From assembly GCA_023412805.1 (NCBI GenBank), contig JAEZRM010000085.1, positions 1 through 21,505 on the forward strand: 21,505 nucleotides of DNA. The letters run 5' to 3'. Under the pieces are notes generated by a model, which was not told the origin of the DNA, made no database searches, and worked only from the letters and a program-made list of their open reading frames with translations. This DNA is from Pseudomonadota bacterium (GTDB taxonomy: Bacteria; Pseudomonadota; Alphaproteobacteria; Rhizobiales; Hyphomicrobiaceae). Position 1 is the stretch's first letter, and the number at the start of each line of letters is the position of its first letter. Position numbers and translations under genes: made by a program. Shown here in pieces: positions 15,511-21,505 of the stretch.

Positions 15511-16602
15511 CTATTCCGTGCGGCCCTGACCCCGCGCGAGAGTCGAGGTCACGCCCGAGCCGAGCCCCGCCGTTGTCGGCGCGCCGTCGTAGGCAGCGAC
15601 GATGCGGGCCACGAGCTCGCTGCGCACGACATCGGCTGAGGAGAAGTGCACCACCTCGATGCCTTTCACGCCTTCGAGGAGCTGCACGGCCTCGTCCAGG
15701 CCCGACTTCTGCCCGGGCGGCAGGTCGATCTGGGTGGGATCGCCGGTCACCACCATGCGCGATCCCTCGCCGTGGCGGGTCAGGAACATCTTCATCTGCA
15801 TGCTCGTCGTGTTCTGCGCCTCGTCGAGAATGACGAAGGCGTGGGCGAGCGTACGGCCTCGCATGAATGCGAGGGGGGCGATCTCGATAATCCCGGCTTC
15901 GAGATCCCGCTCGACCTTTTCGGGCGGCAGAACATCATAGAGGGCATCATAGAGCGGGCGGAGATAGGGGTCCACCTTCTCGCGCATGTCGCCGGGCAGG
16001 AAGCCGAGCCGCTCGCCGGCCTCGACGGCAGGTCGCGACAAAACGATGCGCTCGACGAGCCCGCGTTCCAGGTACGAGGCGGCCTGGGCCACCGCGAGAT
16101 AGGTCTTGCCGGTGCCGGCAGGGCCTGTGCCGAAAACGAGGTCGTGTGCGTCAAGTGCCCGAATATACGCGCTTTGCATAGGCGTCCGCGCCGTGACGAT
16201 GCGCCGGCGCGTGCGAATCTGCGCGGTGCCGTCATTGCGCGGCGCCCCCGATCGCGAATGGCGGATGAGGCCGTCGATGTCGCCGGCCGAGATGCTCTCG
16301 CCCTTGCGCACTCGATCATAAACCGCGTTCAACACTTCGCGGCCGATCTCACAGGCCGGTTGCGGACCGGTCAGCGTGACAACGTTGCCGTGGGCGTGGG
16401 CCTCGATTCCGAGCCTGCTCTCGATGAGGGCGAGATGTGAATCGTATTCGCCGAGCAGATGGGCCAGAAGCCGGTTGTCGTCGAAGGGCACGACGATACG
16501 GTGCTTGGCCCCGGTTCCCTCACGAGCTGCCTCTCGAGACGACCCTGGGGATCTTTCGGGTTTGGACGGCCTATGCGCCGCCGACCCGCGCGCAGTTGTC
16601 AA
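15511..16602 (-). CDS. phoH: PhoH-like ATPase
   Basis: This 363-residue P-loop ATPase of the PhoH family is commonly linked to ybeY and RNA metabolism. Walker A is GTGPAGTGKT (about 158-167) and Walker B VILDEAQN (about 257-264); a sensor-like VVTGDPTQIDLP follows. An N-terminal KH-like portion precedes the ATPase domain. The start is TTG at 16602, chosen because GGGAGAG lies 6 bases upstream and no ATG precedes the conserved IVVPFDDNRLLAHL. It comes 78 bases after miaB and directly before ybeY. The biochemical role of chromosomal PhoH proteins is still uncertain; RNA helicase or remodelling activity is proposed for relatives. Confidence 0.93.
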   Translation of the reverse strand: MTTARGSAAHRPSKPERSPGSSREAAREGTGAKHRIVVPFDDNRLLAHLLGEYDSHLALIESRLGIEAHAHGNVVTLTGPQPACEIGREVLNAVYDRVRKGESISAGDIDGLIRHSRSGAPRNDGTAQIRTRRRIVTARTPMQSAYIRALDAHDLVFGTGPAGTGKTYLAVAQAASYLERGLVERIVLSRPAVEAGERLGFLPGDMREKVDPYLRPLYDALYDVLPPEKVERDLEAGIIEIAPLAFMRGRTLAHAFVILDEAQNTTSMQMKMFLTRHGEGSRMVVTGDPTQIDLPPGQKSGLDEAVQLLEGVKGIEVVHFSSADVVRSELVARIVAAYDGAPTTAGLGSGVTSTLARGQGRTE

Positions 16603-16680
16603 ATGTGGCTCTCCCGGCCTGTTGCACGGTAACTCGCCGCCGCTACAACCTATCCCGGCAACCGAGTCCAGGCCAGCATA

Positions 16681-18036
16681 TCACGCCGCCCTGATCACAC
16701 CAGAAAGACTATTGGGGCCCGCCTGCGCGATTTCAACTGGAATGATGCGGCCCATGAGGCCGGGTGCGGCCTCGGCGTGAACGGATTGGAGATAGGGCGA
16801 GCGGCCGATGAGCTGGCCCTCGCGGCGTCCGCGCCGCTCGAAGAGCACGGGGAGCACGCGTCCGACGCACTCGGCATTGAACGATGATTGCTGTTCATCC
16901 AGCAGTGCCTTCAGGCGGGCGAGCCGGTCGACCTTATCGGCTTCGGAAACCTGGCGGTCCATGGTGGCGGCCGGCGTGCCGGGACGCGGGCTGTACTTGA
17001 AGGAGTAGGCCTGCGCGAAGCCCACCCTGCGTACGATGTCGAGTGTCGCCTCGAAGTCGGCATCGCTTTCGCCGGGAAAGCCGACGATGATGTCCGTCGA
17101 GAGCGCGATGTCCGGCCGCGCGGCGCGGACACGCGCGACGAGATCGATGTACTCGGCACCCGTGTGCTTGCGATTCATGGCCGCAAGCACGTGATCCGAT
17201 CCCGCCTGGAACGGGAGGTGCAGGTACGGCATGAGCTTCTTGAGATCGCGGTGCGCCTCAATCAGGTCGTCGCTCATGTCACGCGGATGGCTCGTCGTGT
17301 AGCGCAGGCGCTCGAGGCCTTCGACATCCTCGAGACGGTACAGCAGCTCGGCGAGCGTGGCCGCGCCGCCCTTGCTGTTCTCACCGTGATAGGCATTGAC
17401 GTTCTGGCCGAGCAGCGTGATCTCGCGCACGCCTGCATCGACGAGGCGGCGCGCTTCCTCCTCGATCGCGGCGATACTGCGCGAATACTCCGCGCCCCGC
17501 GTGTAGGGCACGACGCAGAACGTGCAGAACTTGTCGCAGCCTTCCTGCACCGTGAGGAATGCGCTCGCCGGCCGCGTGCGTGCGGGCACGTGCGTGCGCT
17601 CGGGAAGGTGGCGGAACTTGTCGTCCTCGGGAAACTCCGTTTCGACGACGGGTTTGGCTGAGGTCTTGTTGCGGGCGATCAGCGTATTGATCTGATGGTA
17701 GCTCTGCGGTCCGACGACGAGATCGACGACGGGTGCGCGGCGAACGATCTCATCGCCCTCGGCCTGAGCCACGCAACCGGCCACCGCAATGACGGTCTCG
17801 CGGTCTTCTTGGGCGCGTTGTTCCTTGATGCCCCGCATCCTGCCGAGCTCGGAGTAAACCTTCTCCGCAGCTTTTTCCCGAATGTGACAGGTATTGAGGA
17901 TGATGAGGTCGGCGTTGTCGGGCGCGTCCGTCTCCGCATAGCCGCCGCCGGCGAGCGCTTCCATCATGCGCTCGCTGTCGTAGACGTTCATCTGACAGCC
18001 GTAAGTCTTAATGAAGACTCTCTTGGGCGACGACAT
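16681..18036 (-). CDS. miaB: tRNA-2-methylthio-N6-dimethylallyladenosine synthase MiaB
   Basis: This 451-residue radical-SAM methylthiotransferase adds the 2-methylthio group to i6A37 of tRNAs reading UNN codons. Three N-terminal cysteines bind the auxiliary cluster: TYGCQMN (Cys14), LNTCHIREKA (Cys50) and AGCVAQ (Cys88). The radical-SAM triad is CDKFCTFC (Cys167, 171, 174), followed by VVPYTRG. A TRAM domain closes the protein (about 380-447). The frame extends to a TTG at 18096, but that adds 20 residues unlike the family. The ATG at 18036 (MSSPKRVFIKTYGCQ) gives the standard start. It is the first gene of the minus-strand housekeeping run and would feed phoH and ybeY. Confidence 0.95.
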   Translation of the reverse strand: MSSPKRVFIKTYGCQMNVYDSERMMEALAGGGYAETDAPDNADLIILNTCHIREKAAEKVYSELGRMRGIKEQRAQEDRETVIAVAGCVAQAEGDEIVRRAPVVDLVVGPQSYHQINTLIARNKTSAKPVVETEFPEDDKFRHLPERTHVPARTRPASAFLTVQEGCDKFCTFCVVPYTRGAEYSRSIAAIEEEARRLVDAGVREITLLGQNVNAYHGENSKGGAATLAELLYRLEDVEGLERLRYTTSHPRDMSDDLIEAHRDLKKLMPYLHLPFQAGSDHVLAAMNRKHTGAEYIDLVARVRAARPDIALSTDIIVGFPGESDADFEATLDIVRRVGFAQAYSFKYSPRPGTPAATMDRQVSEADKVDRLARLKALLDEQQSSFNAECVGRVLPVLFERRGRREGQLIGRSPYLQSVHAEAAPGLMGRIIPVEIAQAGPNSLSGVIRAA

Positions 18037-18131
18037 GCGTGTCTCAACTCCGGACGGTCGGAATGGTGGCGCGACCTGCGCGCAGCCTGCCAGCAAACTC
18101 CCTGCCAGGACGCCCCCACCCCTTTCGCACC

Positions 18132-18160
18132 TTTATGACAATCTCTGGCGCTTGCTGCAA
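18132..18160 (-). promoter_or_regulatory. Possible sigma-70-type promoter of miaB
   Basis: On the minus strand TTGCAG (18160-18155) and CATAAA (18137-18132) are 17 bases apart. Each matches four of six consensus bases. The inferred start lies about 90 bases before the miaB ATG. The 272-base gap between the divergent genes otherwise shows nothing I can name. Confidence 0.3.
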
Positions 18161-18308
18161 TGCACCAATCGGATGAAGGGTTGCCGGATGACTAAGCAAC
18201 TCGGGCGCGCGCCTCCGCACGGGGGTGATTGGTCAGACTTTGGGTTGGGGTCCGATTTCTGCCCTATTCAATCATGATACGCTCGACTGAACGAGCAGGA
18301 GGGGTCCG

Positions 18309-18929
18309 GTGGCAGTGTGCCAGCTAATGGTGGCAATCGAGATGGGGGCAGGCGCGCCTGCGCGGCTAGCGGCGGCGCTCGCCTCCGCGCGCGTTGCGTC
18401 CGTGGTGATCACCGTTCCGGAAGGGGCGCCCGCAGCGGATGTGCAGACGCTGATAGCCGCAGCTCAGGCGGGTGGCGCGGCGGCCCTGCTGCGCGATGAC
18501 GCACGCCTCGCGCGCACGTTGAAGGCGGATGGCGTCCATATCTCTGTGGGCAATGCCAAGGCTTTTGGTGAGGTCCGGGAGGTTCTTGGCAGCCGCGCCA
18601 TTGTGGGCGTCGATGCGGGGCGCTCGCGCCACGAGGCGATGCTCGCCGGTGAAGGCGGGGCGGAATATGTCGCCTTCGGCATTCCGGCTCACGTCGAGGA
18701 TCGCGAGAAGGCGCACAAGCGGCGCTGCGAGCTCGTCGCATGGTGGTCCGAGATTTTCGAGGTGCCGGTCGTGGCTTTCGATGTCACGACGGCCGAGGAA
18801 GCAGCTCACCTCGCATCGGCAGGCGCTGATTTCATCGCGCTGAACCTCCCGGCTGGCGAGCCGCCGGCCGCGTCCGGGGAACTCGTTCGTGCTGCCCATG
18901 CCGCTATTGCCGGCGAGGAAGTCGTATGA
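18309..18929 (+). CDS. Thiamine-phosphate-synthase/TenI-like barrel protein, probably not a true ThiE
   Basis: This 206-residue protein has the repeating pattern of a TIM barrel of the ThiE/TenI family. The clearest match is DDARLARTLKADGVHIS (about 63-79), then AIVGVDAGRSRHEAMLA and GAEYVAFG. Two catalytic landmarks of real thiamine phosphate synthases are absent: GQxD after the DGVH segment reads VGNA here, and GPIFPTxTK after the next strand reads GIPAHVEDREKAHK. So TMP synthase activity is doubtful, and no other thiamine gene is nearby. The GTG start has AGGAGGGG just upstream. The stop overlaps the ATG of the Sel1-repeat gene by 4 bases, so the two are translated together and probably act together in a way not yet defined. 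Confidence 0.7.
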   Translation: MAVCQLMVAIEMGAGAPARLAAALASARVASVVITVPEGAPAADVQTLIAAAQAGGAAALLRDDARLARTLKADGVHISVGNAKAFGEVREVLGSRAIVGVDAGRSRHEAMLAGEGGAEYVAFGIPAHVEDREKAHKRRCELVAWWSEIFEVPVVAFDVTTAEEAAHLASAGADFIALNLPAGEPPAASGELVRAAHAAIAGEEVV

Positions 18930-20095
18930 GCAGGCGTTCTGCACACATTGCGGCTGTCGCCGCGCTTGCCGCCCTTCTCGTGCCGGGTCTCGCCTCGGCT
19001 CAGACGAGCAGTTGGAGCAACACGATCACGCCCGAGCCGGTCCCGAAGCGCACGCCCAAGGCCAAGAGCGCGCCCGCACCTGCGGCCAAGCCAGCGCGCG
19101 GTGCCCCGACGAAGGCCGCATCGCCGCCGGCAGCGGCACCCACCGGACCCGCGCCCGGCAAGGGGGCTGCACGCAGCGTGAAGACGGCACCCGCGTCCAC
19201 TTCCGCCGCGAAGCTTCCGCCGCTCCCACAATCGACCGCGCCGCCACCCAAGCCCGATAATGACCCGGCCTTTACCGCCTTCGAACTCGGCAAATACCTG
19301 ACCGCCCTCAAGCTCGCGGAGGAGGCTGCCGCCAAGGGCGAACCGCAGGCGCACACGCTCATCGGGCGCATTCATGCCGAGGGTCTCGGCGTGCCGCAGA
19401 ACCACGTCACAGCCGGGCAATGGTACGCCAAGGCTGCCGAGCTCGGGGACGTCGAGGGCGCGCTCGCCGTCGGCACCATGCTCGTCCAGGGGGACGGCGT
19501 CGCCAAGGACGTCAATCTCGGCGCCAAGTATCTCGAGATGGCCGCGCGCAAGGGCAATCCGCTCGCGACGTACAATCTCGCGCTGCTCTTCCTCTCCGGC
19601 GAAGGTAAGCCCGAGAACCCGATCCGTGCCTTCCAGCTCATGGAGTATTCCGCCGAGCAGGGCCTGTCCGTTGCGCAATATGACTTCGGCACGCTCCATG
19701 CGACCGGCACCGGCACGACGGCGAACATTTTCGAGGCTGCGCGCTGGATCGGTCGCGCTGCGTCGGCTGGCCTGACCGAGGCCGAGCTCGAGTACGGCAT
19801 CCTGCTCTTCAAGGGGCAAGGCGTGGCGCCCGACGAGGTGCGCGGGGCGTACTACTTCAAGACGGCGGCCGAGAAGGGCAATGCCGTTGCGCAGAACCGC
19901 TACGCGCGCTGTCTCGCACACGGCGCCGGCGTCGAGATGAATGTGGTCGAGGCCGTGAAATGGCATCTCATTGCCAAAGCCGCCGGCATCGAGGATCCAT
20001 CTCTCGATGAGATCGCCAAGAAGCTCTCGCGCGCCGACCACCTCAAAGCCGAGCAGGCCGCCTTCTCCTGGCGCGAGCAGTCGCTGATGAACTAG
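18926..20095 (+). CDS. Secreted Sel1-repeat protein
   Basis: This 389-residue protein has a Sec signal peptide (residues 1-25, ending GLASA), a long Ala/Pro/Lys-rich low-complexity linker (about 27-110), and six Sel1-like repeats of about 36 residues (about 138-354). Each repeat has the Ala-Gly pattern such as YAKAAELG, YLEMAARKG and YFKTAAEKG. Sel1 repeats stack as alpha/alpha solenoids and act as protein-protein scaffolds, often in the periplasm or cell envelope. The gene overlaps the TenI-like gene by 4 bases. The linker could span or bind the cell wall. No enzyme motif is visible, so the specific partner is unknown. Confidence 0.9.
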   Translation: MSRRSAHIAAVAALAALLVPGLASAQTSSWSNTITPEPVPKRTPKAKSAPAPAAKPARGAPTKAASPPAAAPTGPAPGKGAARSVKTAPASTSAAKLPPLPQSTAPPPKPDNDPAFTAFELGKYLTALKLAEEAAAKGEPQAHTLIGRIHAEGLGVPQNHVTAGQWYAKAAELGDVEGALAVGTMLVQGDGVAKDVNLGAKYLEMAARKGNPLATYNLALLFLSGEGKPENPIRAFQLMEYSAEQGLSVAQYDFGTLHATGTGTTANIFEAARWIGRAASAGLTEAELEYGILLFKGQGVAPDEVRGAYYFKTAAEKGNAVAQNRYARCLAHGAGVEMNVVEAVKWHLIAKAAGIEDPSLDEIAKKLSRADHLKAEQAAFSWREQSLMN

Positions 20096-20154
20096 GCTGT
20101 GCTGGCGTCGCGTGGGTTCTGCATGCCGTTGCACACTCACGGCCCGCCAAACAG

Positions 20155-20177
20155 AAACGGCGGCCGAGAGGCCGCCG
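20155..20177 (-). terminator. Intrinsic terminator of rpmB
   Basis: On the minus strand an 8-bp stem (CGGCGGCC/GGCCGCCG with a 4-base loop, 20158-20177) is followed by TTTCTGTTT, 28 bases after the rpmB stop. It may also serve the convergent Sel1 gene. Confidence 0.65.
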
Positions 20178-20205
20178 CATCCAAATCATATCGCGGATGA
20201 TGGCT

Positions 20206-20496
20206 TCAGGCAGCCGGAGCGGCAGCCTTGGCGATCTCGCGCTTCAGCTTGAGGCAGCGATCCGAGAGCTCGGCATCCTTTGCCTTGGCGAGGTAGGCGT
20301 CGAGGCCGCCGCGATGCTCGATAGTCTTCAGCGCGTGGGCGCTGACGCGAATGCGGACCTTGCGCTTCAGCGTCTCGCTCATCAGCGTGACGTCGCAGAG
20401 GTTCGGCCGGAAGACGCGGCGCGTCTTGTTCTCGGCGTGGCTCCGGAGGTTTCCGGACATTGGCAGCTTGCCGGTTAGCTCACAGCGCCTGGTCAT
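20206..20496 (-). CDS. rpmB: 50S ribosomal protein L28
   Basis: This 96-residue ribosomal protein L28 begins MTRRCELTGK and contains KTRRVFRPNLCDVTLMS and RIRVSAHALKTIEHRGGLDAYL, the standard alphaproteobacterial pattern. The frame is open 18 codons further up, but the ATG at 20496 has AAGGAG 6 bases upstream and matches the family start, so the shorter form is correct. It has a single Cys near the N-terminus and no CxxC pair, so this is not the zinc-binding form. The gene stands alone; rpmG is not adjacent. A candidate promoter lies about 140 bases upstream and a terminator follows. Confidence 0.97.
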   Translation of the reverse strand: MTRRCELTGKLPMSGNLRSHAENKTRRVFRPNLCDVTLMSETLKRKVRIRVSAHALKTIEHRGGLDAYLAKAKDAELSDRCLKLKREIAKAAAPAA

Positions 20497-20634
20497 CACG
20501 TGCTCCTTGGCCTCTGCGGGCCCTTGGCGGCCGCGGGGGCGCCAGTCCATGCCGGCAGCCGCATCGGGCCTCTCGAATGAAAGAAGGCTCCGCGCGGCGG
20601 CACCCAGGGTGCACTGGCGGAGCGTGTGGCGGCT

Positions 20635-20664
20635 TCTATAGGGCTGGGGTTGACATTACGTCAA
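20635..20664 (-). promoter_or_regulatory. Candidate promoter of rpmB with overlapping inverted repeat
   Basis: On the minus strand TTGACG (20664-20659) and TATAGA (20640-20635) are 18 bases apart. The -35 is also the left arm of an inverted repeat, TTGAC-N5-GTCAA (20650-20664). The transcript would carry a leader of about 130 bases before the L28 ATG. The rest of the 260-base gap up to the tRNA shows only a small 7-bp hairpin (20728-20746). Confidence 0.5.
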
Positions 20665-20756
20665 GCCGAAAGGCATAACCCAGCCCACGCGCGGCCACCC
20701 GGATTGCCTGGACGGCCCGTTTTCCCGAGCCCGCCATGTGCGGGCTGAATATTTGG

Positions 20757-20833
20757 CGGAGCGTAGCGCAGCCTGGTAGCGCACTTGCTTCGGGAGCAAG
20801 GGGTCGGGAGTTCGAATCTCCCCGCTCCGACCA
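20757..20833 (+). tRNA. tRNA-Pro, anticodon CGG
   Basis: This 77-base tRNA folds cleanly. The acceptor stem is CGGAGCG with CGCTCCG, followed by discriminator A and an encoded CCA. The anticodon arm is CTTGC-TTCGGGA-GCAAG, giving anticodon CGG, which reads the proline codon CCG. The T arm contains GTTCGAATC. It stands alone on the plus strand. Confidence 0.97.
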
Positions 20834-20869
20834 AATAAATCAGTTGGTTAGCCCGCCATCCACCCTCCG

Positions 20870-20931
20870 CGAACCGTGTGACGAACCGTGTTGGCGCAAC
20901 TTTTTTGTGCGGATTGGCGGCCGGGTCACAC
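20870..20931. repeat. Short direct and inverted repeats near the tRNA 3' end
   Basis: CGAACCGTGT occurs at 20870-20879 and again at 20882-20891, a period of 12 bases. GTGTGAC at 20876-20882 is answered by the reverse complement GTCACAC at 20925-20931. These could be recombinase arm-type sites or chance in GC-rich DNA. Confidence 0.4.
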
Positions 20932-21059
20932 GATTTTGAGCGGGGACGTGAATCCACACTCGATAGCCCCGATGGATTGCGGCTTGGGCCCACGCCGTAG
21001 CGATCTCCGCAAAAGCCTTTAGCGTAGGCGATGGCTTAAAGCCGATCGGAGTGACACCG

Positions 21060-21119
21060 ATGTGCGGGAAGTTCACACAGTTGGCGACATGGGCCGAGGT
21101 CAATGCGTTCTCCGAACGC
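21060..21119 (+). pseudogene. 5' remnant of an SRAP-domain (YedK/HMCES-type) gene
   Basis: From ATG 21060 the reading is MCGKFTQLATWAEVNAFSER, closely like the start of SRAP-domain proteins. There Cys2, exposed after Met removal, crosslinks to abasic sites in single-stranded DNA. After about 20 residues the match is lost and the frame stops at 21168-21170 after 36 codons. The rest of the domain (about 200 residues, including the conserved Glu and His) is absent, so the fragment cannot be functional. SRAP genes are frequent on phages and mobile elements. Confidence 0.6.
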
Positions 21120-21270
21120 TCCTGATACGCAGTGGCGAGGAGAGGCGCCCGAGGAGATCAAGCGCATGAGCAAGCAGCCTATCTTTTTCGCGGGCAAAGA
21201 GGGTTGTTGAAGGTCAGCTACCGAACACAAGAAACCATCTGGATCAACACTCCCAAAGGCTACGATCTCA

Positions 21271-21505
21271 ATGCATTCCTTCGATGGTCACAACGACGTG
21301 CTCCTGCGCCTTTGGCGGCAGGACAATGACGGCGTCACGGCGTTCCTGGAAGGTGAAGCGAGAGGCCAGCTCGACCTACCGCGCGCGCAAGCGGGCGGCT
21401 TGATCGGCGGACTGTATGCGATCTTCGTCCCCTCAGAGAGCAAGCAGTCAAACACTGCGCCGGTCGATGGCGTGCCCTACGACATACCTGTGCCTGTACC
21501 GCCAG
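21271..21505 (+). CDS. Membrane dipeptidase (peptidase M19), N-terminal part, runs off the window
   Basis: Seventy-eight codons of a gene remain open to the window edge. The start MHSFDGHNDVLLRLW contains the HxD pair (His7, Asp9) that binds zinc in M19 renal-dipeptidase-type enzymes. The continuation QLDLPRAQAGGLIGGLYAIFVP is the usual second strand and helix. The family hydrolyses dipeptides, including some with a D-residue. No good ribosome site precedes the ATG at 21271, and there is no in-frame start for at least 20 codons upstream. About two thirds to three quarters of the protein lies outside the window. Confidence 0.88.
   Translation, partial: MHSFDGHNDVLLRLWRQDNDGVTAFLEGEARGQLDLPRAQAGGLIGGLYAIFVPSESKQSNTAPVDGVPYDIPVPVPP

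Larger units (their letters stand above)
20834..21270. other. Decayed non-coding stretch after tRNA-Pro
   Basis: These 437 bases hold no intact gene on either strand. They contain a short direct repeat and an inverted repeat at 20870-20931 and a broken SRAP gene start at 21060. Position directly after a tRNA 3' end fits the scar of an old integration, but no integrase, transposase or copy of the tRNA end is seen here. Confidence 0.5.

Noticed and set aside
18806..20140. 444-codon minus-strand frame opposite the Sel1-repeat gene
   Set aside because: The plus strand has a signal peptide and six clear repeats; the antisense translation has no recognisable pattern.
20728..20746. 7-bp hairpin (AGCCCGC/GCGGGCT) just before tRNA-Pro
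   Set aside because: There is no T-run and no gene upstream on that strand to terminate; most likely part of the tRNA leader or chance.
20661..20993. Minus-strand open frame whose middle reads VGAGRFELPTPCSRSKCATRLRYAP
   Set aside because: That string is the well-known antisense translation of tRNA-Pro and is not a protein.
21132..21329. 65-codon plus-strand frame with a plausible-looking WINTPKGYDLNAF segment
   Set aside because: No family recognised, no ribosome site, and it overlaps the start of the dipeptidase in another frame; left as part of the decayed stretch.
1..21505. CRISPR array, insertion sequence, toxin-antitoxin, restriction or other defence genes
   Set aside because: No regularly spaced repeats, transposase or defence-type motifs were found on reading both strands.

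Overview
The window is GC-rich, densely packed bacterial chromosome. The gene content and order point to an alphaproteobacterium, most likely of the order Hyphomicrobiales (Rhizobiales). The signs are the miaB-phoH-ybeY-corC run, a DUF6111-type small membrane protein next to a CoA-type Nudix hydrolase and a CCA-adding enzyme, an alphaproteobacterial-style L28, BigR/SqrR-type and FNR/FixK-type control sites, and a clustered 'CTTCTCCCC...GGGGAGAAG' palindromic repeat. I do not assign a genus.

Layout. Positions 1-5430 are a solute-uptake region. A TRAP-type periplasmic binding protein and an FkbM-family methyltransferase lie on the minus strand. A complete tripartite tricarboxylate transporter (tctB-tctA-tctC) lies on the plus strand and ends in a double palindrome shared with the convergent dnaE. 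Positions 5430-9053 hold dnaE (DNA polymerase III alpha). Positions 9203-10450 hold two half-size YeeE/YedE sulfur-transport proteins behind an unusually readable control region: a perfect FNR/FixK box, a -10 element and an ATTC-N8-GAAT BigR/SqrR-type operator, stacked with class II geometry. Positions 10517-11215 hold a type II haloacid dehalogenase-like gene broken by one in-frame amber codon. Positions 11262-11528 are non-coding with two near-perfect DnaA boxes.

Positions 11529-18036 form a long minus-strand housekeeping block read in the order miaB, phoH, ybeY, corC, Nudix, DUF6111, cca. It covers tRNA modification, 16S rRNA maturation, an RNA-linked ATPase, ion/membrane homeostasis, cofactor clean-up and tRNA 3' end synthesis. 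Divergent from it on the plus strand is a two-gene unit: a thiamine-phosphate-synthase-like protein lacking the expected catalytic signatures, and a secreted Sel1-repeat protein. Then come rpmB (L28, minus), tRNA-Pro(CGG) (plus), about 440 bases of decayed sequence with the first 19-20 codons of an SRAP (YedK-type) gene, and the start of an M19 dipeptidase that runs off the window.

Most of the window is ordinary chromosome. I see no CRISPR array, transposase, recognisable defence system or prophage. The points most worth a second look are the dual redox/sulfide control region at 10396-10445, the amber-interrupted HAD gene, the DnaA-box cluster, and the possible integration scar after tRNA-Pro. 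All assignments come from reading motifs and translations; no database search was run.
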